The position numbers were made by a program, and so were the translations under genes. Shown piece by piece: positions 24,696-35,012 of a DNA stretch of 64,000 nucleotides. The first letter of the stretch is position 1. Each line of letters starts with the position of its first letter. The DNA comes from Sphingobium vermicomposti. GTDB lineage: Bacteria > Pseudomonadota > Alphaproteobacteria > Sphingomonadales > Sphingomonadaceae. The DNA is taken from NCBI RefSeq assembly GCF_011762025.1, contig NZ_JAASQR010000002.1, positions 248,001-312,000 on the forward strand, in the 5' to 3' direction. The notes under the pieces were generated by a model that saw nothing but the letters and a program-made list of their open reading frames with translations, was not told the origin of the DNA and did no database searches.

Positions 24696-25129
24696 CGAGC
24701 AGCCTCTGTCAATGTCTGTGCATGCTTGTGCAGGAATGCTGCCCACGCGTTTTCTCCGTTACGTACTACGGCTCGCGGAGCTCTCTCGTGCTCTTTCAGT
24801 TCCTCCACCGGTGGCAGCATAGTAACCCTCGTGTTCCAGGGCGTGGTCGGGCCAAATCGTCCAACCACGATGTCGAGTTCGCCCCGCTCGATCTTGGGCA
24901 ACAGCTCCTCGGCCGGACCTGTCGCAATCTCGGGTGTGCTGCCCGTTTCATTCGCTAGTTTCGTGATGAACGATTTTTCCGCGTTGGTAGCAACACTGCT
25001 TGCATCTGAAATAATGCCGGTGCGGAGCACCTTCGTGGTGCGAACTCGCTTTAGGGTTTCGTCCGGGTCCCTGGGGAGGTCTACGCAACCGGCAAGCCCT
25101 AAAATTATCATTATTGCCCTGGTCTTCAT
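24692..25129 (-). CDS. Lipoprotein resembling a truncated ABC substrate-binding domain
   Basis: 145 residues with a lipobox (IMIILGLAGC) placing it on the periplasmic face of a membrane. The rest resembles half of a family-3 solute-binding lobe (VLRTGIISDASSV; EELLPKIERGELDIVVGRFG). Full binding proteins are about 250 residues, so this is a single-lobe form. It is translationally coupled to the CDF-type transporter and may feed or sense its ion. No ABC permease is near. Confidence 0.7.
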   Translation of the reverse strand: MKTRAIMIILGLAGCVDLPRDPDETLKRVRTTKVLRTGIISDASSVATNAEKSFITKLANETGSTPEIATGPAEELLPKIERGELDIVVGRFGPTTPWNTRVTMLPPVEELKEHERAPRAVVRNGENAWAAFLHKHAQTLTEAAR

Positions 25130-25187
25130 CTCAACTCCGAAACTTTAACACGGATTACTACGCTGCTTGGGAAATGAAGTTGCAGCC

Positions 25188-25415
25188 TCAATGGCAAACA
25201 GAGGATGGAATCACGGCATTAGCGGCATTCCTCCTGGAAATTTTTTCTGGTGCTGCCGCTTGCATGTTCTGGGCGAGCTCAGCTTCTGCCGCTCTCTCCA
25301 GATAAATTTTGGCAAATCGCCTATGCACGCATGCAACGTGGCGCTCTGCCGCCGCTGCCTTGGCAAGGTGATGCTCTGCTCTCTGTCTAAAATAGACTTC
25401 GTTGCCGCTCTTCAT
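25188..25415 (-). CDS. Small hypothetical protein of sphingomonad type
   Basis: 75 residues, helical and alanine-rich: YFRQRAEHHLAKAAAAERH then FAKIYLERAAEAELAQ. I associate this pattern with short uncharacterised proteins common in sphingomonads. It lies upstream of the lipoprotein gene on the same strand, 58 bp apart. Function unknown. Confidence 0.55.
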   Translation of the reverse strand: MKSGNEVYFRQRAEHHLAKAAAAERHVACVHRRFAKIYLERAAEAELAQNMQAAAPEKISRRNAANAVIPSSVCH

Positions 25416-25932
25416 GGATACCCTCGTTCAGAAGCGTCTCGCGCATTGAGAACAAGCGTCGCTTGGTCGGGATAAACTCATCAGGTGGACGCGACGCTAA
25501 GATGTGATCGCACGGTGATCTGTCACCCCTAGGCACGATGGGCGCGCCTAGGGGCGCAGCCGCGGCGTGCTGCTGCCGCGTGAAAAAGGCTTTAGAAGAC
25601 TTAGGTCGTTCGTCATATTCGACAAACATGATTGATGCCGATGGAAAGTCAAGCCTTAGGCCGTTCAATGCGTGCTGGAATTAATGTAAGGCAGCATGCT
25701 GGGAAATTAATTGTTGTCAGGGAAAAGGCTTTGCCTCTTCAATGGACGCCCACTTTGTAGATGTATCTGCTTTTCTGACAATTAAGTCTTGTGTACGACT
25801 ACTGTTGATCACAATCATGACTAGTTTCATTTTCAAGCGTGTCAAATTTGGTAATTGAAACGAAGGCGTTGCTTTTTTATTATGCCCAGTCCACCATGGC
25901 TCGCTACATTGCTGATCTAAACGGAGTTTGTC
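25416..25932. other. Intergenic stretch upstream of metY
   Basis: No gene is supported. It must contain the metY promoter, and the AT content rises towards 25900. I looked for a SAM riboswitch here and could not fold one convincingly by eye. Confidence 0.3.
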
Positions 25933-27228
25933 ATGACTGAACGCCGACAGAAGGTTGAAACGCTTGCTGTTCATGCCGGATGGCGAGCTGATTCAACGAC
26001 AGGGTCGGTGGCGGTTCCGATCCATCAGACAACATCCTACCAATTTCGCGATGCGGAGCATGCGGCCTCGCTTTTCGCATTGCAGGAACTCGGCAACATT
26101 TACACCCGGATCATGAATCCGACTACCGACGTGCTTGAGAAGCGCGTAGCCGCCCTCGAAGGGGGCGCTGCTGCCCTGGCAGTCGCCTCGGGACAAGCTG
26201 CATCTGCCTACGCGATACAGAATCTGGCGCGCTGTGGCGACAACGTCGTGAGCTCGACAGCGCTTTACGGCGGCACATATAACTTGTTTGCCAACACGCT
26301 TAAGGATCAAGGCATTGAGGTGCGTTTTGTCGATCCTTCCGATCCGGAAAATTTTCGGCGGGCAACAGACGAGCGGACACGAGCCTATTATGCGGAAACG
26401 CTGCCCAATCCGAAGCTTGAAGTCTTCCCCATTGCGGATGTTGCTGCAATAGGCCGGGAGGCTGGAATTCCCTTGATCATGGACAACACAGCCGCGCCGC
26501 TGCTGTGTCGACCCATCGAGCATGGCGCGGCGATCGTCGTATATTCAGCCACCAAATATTTGGGCGGTCATGGGACCTCAATCGGCGGATTGATCGTTGA
26601 TGGCGGCAATTTTGATTGGACCGCCTCCCCGGAGAGACAGCCGCTTCTGAACACGCCTGATTCCTCATACCACGGAGCCATCTGGACCGAGGCGGCAAAG
26701 CCACTTGGCCCAATCGCCTACATACTGCGTGCAAGAGTGGTTTTGTTGAGGGATTTGGGGGCAGCCTTGTCCCCGTTCAACGCGTTTCAGCTGATCCAGG
26801 GCATAGAGACAGTGTCACTGAGGATGGAGCGGCACTGTGCCAACGCCGCTATCGTTGCCGACCATCTTGCGCAGCATCCCGCAATAACGAGGGTCATCTA
26901 TCCATCTAAGCAGAATGGCCTCATCAAGGAGCGGGCCGACCGATATCTGACTGGTGGCCACGGGGGACTCGTGGGCTTTGAGCTTGTCGGCGGGGTGGAA
27001 GCTGGGCGGAAGTTTATCAATGCCTTGGAACTTTTTTACCACGTCGCCAACATCGGTGATGCGCGTAGCTTGGCTATACACCCTGCTTCCACCACTCATT
27101 CCCAGTTGAATGAGGCGGAGCAGCTTGCGTCAGGCGTTTCGCCCGGGTATGTGCGCCTCTCCATCGGGCTAGAACATATCAGCGATATTTTGGCCGATCT
27201 AGAAAATGCTCTGAAGGCAGCTGTCTAG
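25933..27228 (+). CDS. metY: O-acetylhomoserine aminocarboxypropyltransferase / sulfhydrylase
   Basis: 431-residue PLP enzyme of the Cys/Met family. It would make homocysteine from O-acetylhomoserine and sulfide in methionine synthesis. Landmarks are ETLAVHAGWRAD at the N-terminus, the PLP lysine in VVYSATKYLGGHG, SGQAASAYAI, and the C-terminal SQLNEAEQLASGV followed by RLSIGLEHISDI. The length and the insertion after GGLIVDGGNF are typical of MetY rather than MetB or MetC. CGGAG lies 7 bases before the start. It precedes the glutamate dehydrogenase by 57 bp. Confidence 0.92.
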   Translation: MTERRQKVETLAVHAGWRADSTTGSVAVPIHQTTSYQFRDAEHAASLFALQELGNIYTRIMNPTTDVLEKRVAALEGGAAALAVASGQAASAYAIQNLARCGDNVVSSTALYGGTYNLFANTLKDQGIEVRFVDPSDPENFRRATDERTRAYYAETLPNPKLEVFPIADVAAIGREAGIPLIMDNTAAPLLCRPIEHGAAIVVYSATKYLGGHGTSIGGLIVDGGNFDWTASPERQPLLNTPDSSYHGAIWTEAAKPLGPIAYILRARVVLLRDLGAALSPFNAFQLIQGIETVSLRMERHCANAAIVADHLAQHPAITRVIYPSKQNGLIKERADRYLTGGHGGLVGFELVGGVEAGRKFINALELFYHVANIGDARSLAIHPASTTHSQLNEAEQLASGVSPGYVRLSIGLEHISDILADLENALKAAV

Positions 27229-27243
27229 ACGGAGCGGTATTAG

Positions 27244-28659
<1,416 letters not shown>

Positions 28660-28922
28660 CAATGAGGGAGCGGGTGATCTCTAGCACCTTTTGCCCGGCT
28701 CGTCAGTTTGGAGCGGACGTGCTCTCGTTGCCTCGGTAAATCGCACAGTTACCGTGCCGCTGGCCTGAGTTCAAATGCTCCACGGCTTGGCTTTTTGCTG
28801 TGCGGCGGCAAACTCGCCTGGTATCGGTGATGATAAATGGTGGATCGCGAACAGGTTGGTGGCAGAAGCCGCTGATGGTGGCCATGCACGCGACGAAGGC
28901 GTCAACAGCGCAGTAACTTAAG

Positions 28923-29279
28923 CTACTTCTCACCTTCGTCGACTGGCGGGGAATACCCGCCGCCTTCGACCCGTTCGCGGTACAGTGCCGCCCGCGCTAG
29001 CAGCATGAAGGCGACCGGCGTTGTGACCGTCAGGAATAGGCCGATAAGTACTTCGTGGGCGGAAGGGCGCGACCGGAGCACGGAAAAGCAGATGATCGAC
29101 GCCAACACGATCAACGCCATGCCCAGTGTACTACCAAGCGTCGGCGGATGTACGCGTTCGTAAAAGCTCTCCATCCGCAACAGACCGATCGACCCGATCA
29201 GCGTCGTTAGCGCACCCGCGAGCAGCAGCAGCGCCACTAGCACCGCCGCCCAGCCCGGAAGGTCCGGTGCCTGGATCAT
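28923..29279 (-). CDS. mnhG: Mrp/Mnh Na+/H+ antiporter subunit G
   Basis: 118 residues, three membrane helices (VLVALLLLAGALTTLIGSIG; GMALIVLASIICFSVL; GLFLTVTTPVAFMLLARAA). LLRMESFYERVHPPTLGSTLG is the conserved MnhG loop. It is the last gene of the antiporter operon; its start overlaps the mnhF stop by 4 bp. Confidence 0.9.
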   Translation of the reverse strand: MIQAPDLPGWAAVLVALLLLAGALTTLIGSIGLLRMESFYERVHPPTLGSTLGMALIVLASIICFSVLRSRPSAHEVLIGLFLTVTTPVAFMLLARAALYRERVEGGGYSPPVDEGEK

Positions 29280-29557
29280 TCGATTACCTCCCCCCGCATC
29301 AGGAACTTCGACAGGCCGACCGTCCCGACAAAGCCCAGAAGGGCGATGACCAATGCTGCCTCAAAATACAGCGTTCGCCCGGTCTGTATGCCGAAGCTCA
29401 GCAACAGCAGCATCGAATTGGTGTACAAAGTATCCAGTCCTAGCACCCTATCCTGCGCGCGGGGCCCCCGGATCATGCGGTAGGCAGCGCACATCATCGC
29501 CAAGCCCAGCATGACTTGCGCCACTGTGATTGCCAAGGCGAGTAGCAGGGACGTCAT
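29276..29557 (-). CDS. mnhF: Mrp/Mnh Na+/H+ antiporter subunit F
   Basis: 93 residues, three membrane helices. YRMIRGPRAQDRVLGLDTLY is the MnhF signature, and EAALVIALLGFVGTVGLSKF the last helix. Both ends overlap neighbours by 4 bp in the order E-F-G. Confidence 0.9.
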   Translation of the reverse strand: MTSLLLALAITVAQVMLGLAMMCAAYRMIRGPRAQDRVLGLDTLYTNSMLLLLSFGIQTGRTLYFEAALVIALLGFVGTVGLSKFLMRGEVIE

Positions 29558-30042
29558 TGGCCGAATATCTCCAGCAACAAAGCTTCATACCTACGCTTGA
29601 TCAAGGCGATCCACTGATCCTCATCAACGAGATCCAGGACATGGACCAGGACCGTGCTGCGGTGTCGATCAAATTCGACCCACAAGCTGCCGGGCGTTGC
29701 CGTTATGATTACGGCTAGAATCGCGAGCCCATAGGAATTGGTAATCTCCAGCGGCAGGTGGATGAACCCGGAAACCCGGCCGCGGCGTCGGAACAGCACC
29801 AGCGATGCGACGGCAAAGTTCGACCGGATGATGTCAGCAACGACGATCGACAGCAGCTTAGCAATGGCCGCGGGCTGTCGCAGCTTCACCGGTTCCGGCT
29901 TCAATGCTGCCATCGCTTGGGTGGCGAGAAACGCAACGATCGCGCCCATCAGCATTTGACCTGGCGAGAAGGACTGGGTCAGCAACAGCCAAGTGACGAA
30001 CAGCAGCAGCGCAAGCAAAGGATGGGGGAGGAGCCGCCTCAC
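29554..30042 (-). CDS. mnhE: Mrp/Mnh Na+/H+ antiporter subunit E
   Basis: 162 residues from GTG 30042, which overlaps the mnhD stop (GTGA); a longer open frame upstream is not family-like. LFVTWLLLTQSFSPGQMLMG begins the membrane part, and VIITATPGSLWVEFDRHRST is the conserved MnhE motif, followed by the cytosolic VLDLVDEDQW segment. Needed for assembly of the antiporter. Confidence 0.88.
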   Translation of the reverse strand: MRRLLPHPLLALLLFVTWLLLTQSFSPGQMLMGAIVAFLATQAMAALKPEPVKLRQPAAIAKLLSIVVADIIRSNFAVASLVLFRRRGRVSGFIHLPLEITNSYGLAILAVIITATPGSLWVEFDRHRSTVLVHVLDLVDEDQWIALIKRRYEALLLEIFGQ

Positions 30043-31655
30043 CGTCCAGCCCCCACGCGCTGCGCGCTCAGGACCGCGCCGACATAGCCCTCCCGATCGC
30101 CCAGCGACTGCCCGGTCCGTTCCATGTAGCGCATCGTCGGGCCCGCGAAGATCATGAGACCGAGACACACCGCCAGCAGCATCGCGACCGGTACTACTTC
30201 GGCAAGGCGAAGCACCGGCTGCGGATTGTTCGACGGCGCCCAGATCAGATCGATGCCAGCGCGAGTCGTCGCGACCAGCACCGCCAGCCCTGATCCGATC
30301 AATAGCGCAATGAGGCCCCAGGTCGACCCTGTGATCCTGTCCTGCAGTCCGAGCAATCCGCCGATCATCGCGAATTTGGCGATGAAGCCGGAGAGCGGCG
30401 GGAGGCCGGCGATCAGCAGCACGCAGAAGGCGAACCCTATGCCCAATATGGCGATGGTGGCAGGGATGATGATGCCGATCTCTTCCTCCCCATCCTCTTT
30501 GAGCGCGCCGGTATATTCATCGTCGAACACCGGTTCGCTGACCCCTGCTGGCAACGCTTCCTGCCGCTCGACGAGCTCGATCAGCAGGTAGAAGGCGCTG
30601 ATCGCTAGCGTCGAACTGACCAGGTAGAAGAGTGCGCCGGCCAGGACATCGCCTGCGCCCGCGCCGATCGCCGCGATCAGCGTGCCCGCCGAGATGATCA
30701 GCGAATAGCCCGCAACGCGCGACAATGTGCGGGCGGCCAGCACGCCGATTGTGCCGAACGCCATCGTTGCCATGCCGCCGAACAGCAGCCATTCCTCACC
30801 ATAGCTGCCGGTCCAACCCAGATCGCCACCAAAGAGGAGCAGATAGACGCGTAGCACCGCGTAAATGCCTACCTTGCTCAATATGGTGAAGAGCGCGGCG
30901 ACGGGGGGCGCCGCCGCCGCATAGGTACGCGGCAACCAGAAGCCGAGCGGCCACATGCCCGCCTTCACTAGGAAGGCGATGCCCAATATTGCCATCCCGC
31001 TCTGCACCAGCGCCACGTCGCTGTTCGCAACGGCCGGTATGCGCACGACCAAGTCAGCCATGTTGAGTGTCCCAGTCACCCCGTAGATCAGCGACGCGCC
31101 GATCAGGAAGAGGAGCGATGTGGCAACGTTAAGCGTCACATAGTGCAGCGCTGCCTTCACACGCGCCTTGCTCGATCCGTGCAGCAAAAGGCCAAATGAC
31201 GCCGCTAGCAGCACTTCGAAGAAAACGAACAAATTGAACAGGTCGCCAGTCAGAAATGCCCCGTTAAGGCCCATCAGTTGAAGCAGGAAGAGCGCGTGGA
31301 AGCGCGGGCCGGCACGGTCCCATCGCGCCAACGCGTAGATGAGGGAGGTGAGGCCCAACGTCGCTGTCAGCACAAGCATCATCGCCGACAGCCAGTCCAA
31401 CACAAGCACGATACCGAAAGGCGCCGCCCAATTGCCGACCAGATAGGCGCGGGTAGCGGGCGAGCTGTTGAAGCCCGCCGCTGCAACCCCGGCCAACAGG
31501 GTGATCGATGTGGCGAGCAGCGCTGTCACGGTAAAGAGCGCGATGATCCGTTTGGCCATCGTCCTGCGCTCGTTGAGCAGCAGCATGAGCGCTGCACCGA
31601 TCAGCGGCATCAGGATCGGCAGGACGATCAGATGCTGGGTCCATCCGCCAGTCAT
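30039..31655 (-). CDS. mnhD: Mrp/Mnh Na+/H+ antiporter subunit D (proton-conducting, NuoN/M-like)
   Basis: 538 residues, about 14 membrane helices, homologous to complex I antiporter-like subunits. LMGLNGAFLTGDLFNLFVFFE carries the key glutamate of helix 5, and LVKAGMWPLGFWLPRTYAAA the key lysine region. The start at ATG 31655 overlaps the mnhC stop by 4 bp. A charged loop near 385-405 (EEIGIIIPAT follows it) separates the last helices. It forms one of the two ion channels of the complex. Confidence 0.9.
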   Translation of the reverse strand: MTGGWTQHLIVLPILMPLIGAALMLLLNERRTMAKRIIALFTVTALLATSITLLAGVAAAGFNSSPATRAYLVGNWAAPFGIVLVLDWLSAMMLVLTATLGLTSLIYALARWDRAGPRFHALFLLQLMGLNGAFLTGDLFNLFVFFEVLLAASFGLLLHGSSKARVKAALHYVTLNVATSLLFLIGASLIYGVTGTLNMADLVVRIPAVANSDVALVQSGMAILGIAFLVKAGMWPLGFWLPRTYAAAAPPVAALFTILSKVGIYAVLRVYLLLFGGDLGWTGSYGEEWLLFGGMATMAFGTIGVLAARTLSRVAGYSLIISAGTLIAAIGAGAGDVLAGALFYLVSSTLAISAFYLLIELVERQEALPAGVSEPVFDDEYTGALKEDGEEEIGIIIPATIAILGIGFAFCVLLIAGLPPLSGFIAKFAMIGGLLGLQDRITGSTWGLIALLIGSGLAVLVATTRAGIDLIWAPSNNPQPVLRLAEVVPVAMLLAVCLGLMIFAGPTMRYMERTGQSLGDREGYVGAVLSAQRVGAGR

Positions 31656-31990
31656 TCGCCATCTTCCCCGTCGACGTGATCGGTGCCGGTGAGGCCGCGC
31701 GACGCCAGCAGCACGACGAGCAGCAGCGCCGTCATGGCGAAGGAAATGACGATGGCGGTCAGCACCAGCGCTTGCGGTAACGGGTCGTCGTACAGCGCGG
31801 GATCGGGTGGCCCCGATCCAACCAGCGGCGGCGCGTCGACGGCCAGCCTGCCCATCGCATAGATGAACAGGTTTACCGCATACGACAGCATCGACAGCCC
31901 CAATATGACCTGGAACGTGCGCGGGCGCAGCAGCAGCCAGACGCCCGATGCCACCAATATACCGATGCCAAGCGCAAGAACGAGTTCCAT
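31652..31990 (-). CDS. mnhC: Mrp/Mnh Na+/H+ antiporter subunit C (NuoK-like)
   Basis: 112 residues, three helices. GVWLLLRPRTFQVILGLSML and ALVLTAIVISFAMTALLLVV are the NuoK/MnhC signatures, with the conserved VLTAIVIS pattern. The start at ATG 31990 touches the mnhA stop (TGATG-type overlap). Confidence 0.9.
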   Translation of the reverse strand: MELVLALGIGILVASGVWLLLRPRTFQVILGLSMLSYAVNLFIYAMGRLAVDAPPLVGSGPPDPALYDDPLPQALVLTAIVISFAMTALLLVVLLASRGLTGTDHVDGEDGE

Positions 31991-34899
31991 CAGCCTTGCT
32001 CTCCCGCATGCGGTTGAGGGCGCGCTTCGGGTTGGCGGCGCCCGGTGGTCCGGATAGACTGGTGCGCGATGGCGATCAGGATGAGGGCGGTCGTACCCAC
32101 CACCAGCAGGAAGACGCCCAGGTCGAACAGCAATGCGCTGGCGACCGGCACCTTTCCAACCAGCGGCACGTCGAAATAGCGGAAGAAGGAGGTCAGGAAA
32201 GGATAGCCGAAGATCAGAGCGCCCAGCCCGGTTGCGACCGCTGTCAGCAGTCCGATGCCCATCCAGTTCAGCGGCTTGATACGCAATCGCGCCTCGATGC
32301 TGCGCGTGCCTGCCGCCATATATTGGAGGATGAGGGCGATCGACATCGTCACTCCCGCGGCGAAACCGCCCCCAGGCAGGTCGTGTCCCCGTATTAGCAA
32401 ATAAAGCGCCAGCACCGTTATGAAGGGGAAAAGCCATTCCATAATCACGCGTGGGACGAGCAGATAGTCAGCCAGTGTATCGCCCCGCGACCGGTCGTCT
32501 CGTTCCTCGTCGAACGCATCCTGCTGAAGCTGCTGCAGCGGGCTGCGCACGCTTTCGCTCGCCGGTCGAAACCGCCGCAGCAGGGAAAATACGGTCAGCG
32601 CGACAATCGCTAGCACCGTGATTTCGCCCAGGGTATCGAACGCACGAAAGTCGACGAGGATGACGTTGACGACATTCCTGCCGCCCGCTTCCGGATAAGA
32701 CCGTTCGATGAAGAAGCGCGAGACCGTGTCAGGCAGAGATCGGGTCATGATGGCATAGGACAGCAACCCCAGGCCAAGGCCCGCGCCTCCCGCGATTACA
32801 AGGTCGATCGCCCTGCGCGCGCGGACGCTGATCGGCGTGCCCGCTTCCGGCCAGACGTCGGGCAGCCGCTTGGGCAACCATCGCAGGCTCAGCAGCAGCA
32901 GGATCGTGGTGACGGTCTCGACCAACAACTGCGTCAACGCCAGATCCGGCGCCGACAGCCATACGAAGCTGATGCAGCTGACAAGCCCCGTTCCCGATAC
33001 CAGCACGACGGCTGCCAGCCGGTGATATTTCGCTTGCCATGCCCCGGCCAGTGCGCAGGCTGCTCCCACCAGCCAGACCGCGCCGAAGCCGGGATCCAGC
33101 GGCGTGACGCCAAGTTCCCCGACCCCATAGCCAGCTCGTAGGAACGGCAGAAGTCCCGCGAGGCACCCGACCAGCACCAGCACGCGCAGCTGCGACTGGA
33201 GCCGCTCAGTCGCCACCACTTTCATCAGCCGTCGCGCCGCGCCGATCAGGATCGACAGCACCGTCTCGAACATCCGCCGGCCCTTAAGCCGTCCCAGCAG
33301 CGGCACGGCGGATGCGGTATTCAATCGTCGTGCAAAGACGAAATATCCGGCCGCCCCAACCGCCAGCGCGACGATGCTGAGGAAAAGCGGGCGGGTGAAG
33401 CCATGCCAGATTGCGAGGCTGTATGTGGGCATGTTCGGCCCCAGCACCGACCGGGCCGCGACCTCAAGCACAGGACCCATGGTCACCGCAGGAAATATGC
33501 CGACGACAAGACAGGCGACGACCAGCACTTCGATCGGCGCCCGCATCCAGCGTGGTGCTTCGTGCGGCGTGCGCGGCAGGCTCGTTGGTCGCGGGCCGAA
33601 GAAGGTCTGGTGGATGAAGCGCAGTGAGTAAAGGACGCTGAAGGTCAGGCCCAGCGTCGCCAAATAGGGTAGGGCTTGGTCCAGCCACGTGTCGTTATAA
33701 TCTGTCACGGCTTCGGCAAGCAGCATTTCCTTTGACAGGAAGCCGTTCAGCAGCGGCACCCCTGCCATCGCCGCGGCAGCGACCATGGCCAGCGTCGCAG
33801 TGATCGGCATAAATCGGTACAGCCCGCTCAGCCGTCGCAGGTCGCGCGTGCCCGCTTCATGGTCGATGATCCCGGCCGCCATGAACAGCGAGGCTTTGAA
33901 CGTCGCATGGTTGAGCGTGTGGAAGATAGCGGCGACGGCCGCAAGCGGGCTGCCGATGCCCAGCAGCAACGTGATGATGCCGAGGTGACTGATGGTGGAA
34001 TATGCCAGTAGGCCTTTCAGATCCTGTTGGAAGATCGCGGCCCAGGCGCCAATCAGCAGTGTTAACAGTCCCGCGCTTGTCACGATGTAGTACCAGGCCT
34101 CGCTCCCTGCGAGCACCGGCCACAACCGGATGAGTATGAATATGCCAGCCTTCACCATCGTGGCGGAATGGAGATAGGCCGACACCGGCGTCGGGGCGGC
34201 CATCGCATGGGGCAGCCAGAAGTGAAACGGGAATTGCGCGCTCTTGGTGAAGGCGCCGATCAGGATCAGCAGCAGCGCAGGCAGGTACAGTTCACTCGAC
34301 CTGATGGCGTCGCCCGATGCCAGCACCGCTTCCAGGTCGTAGCTTCCGACGATACGCCCTATCAGCAACAGGCCGATCAGCAGGCAAAGCCCACCCGCCG
34401 CCGTGACGATCAACGCCATGCGCGCGGCACTGCGCGCGGCTTCATTCTGGTGCCAATAGCCGATCAGCAGGAAGGAAGAGAGGCTCGTCAGCTCCCAAAA
34501 AAAGGCAAGCTGAACCAGGTTGCCAGACATGACCAAGCCAAGCATCGATCCCATGAAGGCGAGCAGGAATGAAAAGAAGCGGGGAACAGGATCGTCCCGC
34601 GACATATAATAGCGTGCATACAGAACAACGAGAAAGCCGATTGCCAAGACAAGCTGTGCAAAGATCCATGATAGGCCGTCGAGCCGAACCACTAAGTTCA
34701 GCCCCAGGGTGGGAAGCCATTCTATCTCGCTGCGAAGGACTGTTCCGTCGGCCGCAGCCGGGTAAAGAAAAGCGGTCAGCAGCGTGCCGACAAGCGCGAC
34801 CATGCCAGCGATGATCCCGGCAGTATCACGCGCCCTTGAGGACAGAAAGGCGGCGGCGAGGCTGCCCAAAAACGGGAGGAGCAGGATTAACCACAGCAA
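31990..34899 (-). CDS. mnhA: Mrp/Mnh Na+/H+ antiporter subunit A fused to B
   Basis: 969 residues. Residues 1-500 are the NuoL-like channel (LAFFWELTSLSSFLLIGYWH with the key glutamate; AYLHSATMVKAGIF; AYSTISHLGIITLLLGIG). The middle is the MnhA C-terminal domain (VDFRAFDTLGEITVLAIVAL). The last 140 residues are an MnhB domain (LYLLIRGHDLPGGGFAAGVT), a fusion usual in alphaproteobacterial Pha/Mrp systems. The only canonical-like start is TTG 34899, with GGAG about 30 bases away, so the true start is uncertain. The complex exports Na+ or K+ in exchange for protons at the inner membrane. Confidence 0.92.
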   Translation of the reverse strand: MLWLILLLPFLGSLAAAFLSSRARDTAGIIAGMVALVGTLLTAFLYPAAADGTVLRSEIEWLPTLGLNLVVRLDGLSWIFAQLVLAIGFLVVLYARYYMSRDDPVPRFFSFLLAFMGSMLGLVMSGNLVQLAFFWELTSLSSFLLIGYWHQNEAARSAARMALIVTAAGGLCLLIGLLLIGRIVGSYDLEAVLASGDAIRSSELYLPALLLILIGAFTKSAQFPFHFWLPHAMAAPTPVSAYLHSATMVKAGIFILIRLWPVLAGSEAWYYIVTSAGLLTLLIGAWAAIFQQDLKGLLAYSTISHLGIITLLLGIGSPLAAVAAIFHTLNHATFKASLFMAAGIIDHEAGTRDLRRLSGLYRFMPITATLAMVAAAAMAGVPLLNGFLSKEMLLAEAVTDYNDTWLDQALPYLATLGLTFSVLYSLRFIHQTFFGPRPTSLPRTPHEAPRWMRAPIEVLVVACLVVGIFPAVTMGPVLEVAARSVLGPNMPTYSLAIWHGFTRPLFLSIVALAVGAAGYFVFARRLNTASAVPLLGRLKGRRMFETVLSILIGAARRLMKVVATERLQSQLRVLVLVGCLAGLLPFLRAGYGVGELGVTPLDPGFGAVWLVGAACALAGAWQAKYHRLAAVVLVSGTGLVSCISFVWLSAPDLALTQLLVETVTTILLLLSLRWLPKRLPDVWPEAGTPISVRARRAIDLVIAGGAGLGLGLLSYAIMTRSLPDTVSRFFIERSYPEAGGRNVVNVILVDFRAFDTLGEITVLAIVALTVFSLLRRFRPASESVRSPLQQLQQDAFDEERDDRSRGDTLADYLLVPRVIMEWLFPFITVLALYLLIRGHDLPGGGFAAGVTMSIALILQYMAAGTRSIEARLRIKPLNWMGIGLLTAVATGLGALIFGYPFLTSFFRYFDVPLVGKVPVASALLFDLGVFLLVVGTTALILIAIAHQSIRTTGRRQPEARPQPHAGEQG

Positions 34900-35012
34900 G
34901 CTGGTATTTGGTGAGGTGATTATCGCTCTCCAAACGGTTGGCGCTTCTATCCCTGCTAGCTGCCTCCTTGCCTCCGGTCAAAACTCAAATTGGCTAAGGC
35001 TCAGGGACTTCG

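Noticed and set aside
25800..25932. SAM-II-type riboswitch before metY
   Set aside because: The stretch GCTGATCTAAACGG recalls part of the motif, but no pairing partner for the first stem and no pseudoknot could be drawn, so it is not claimed.
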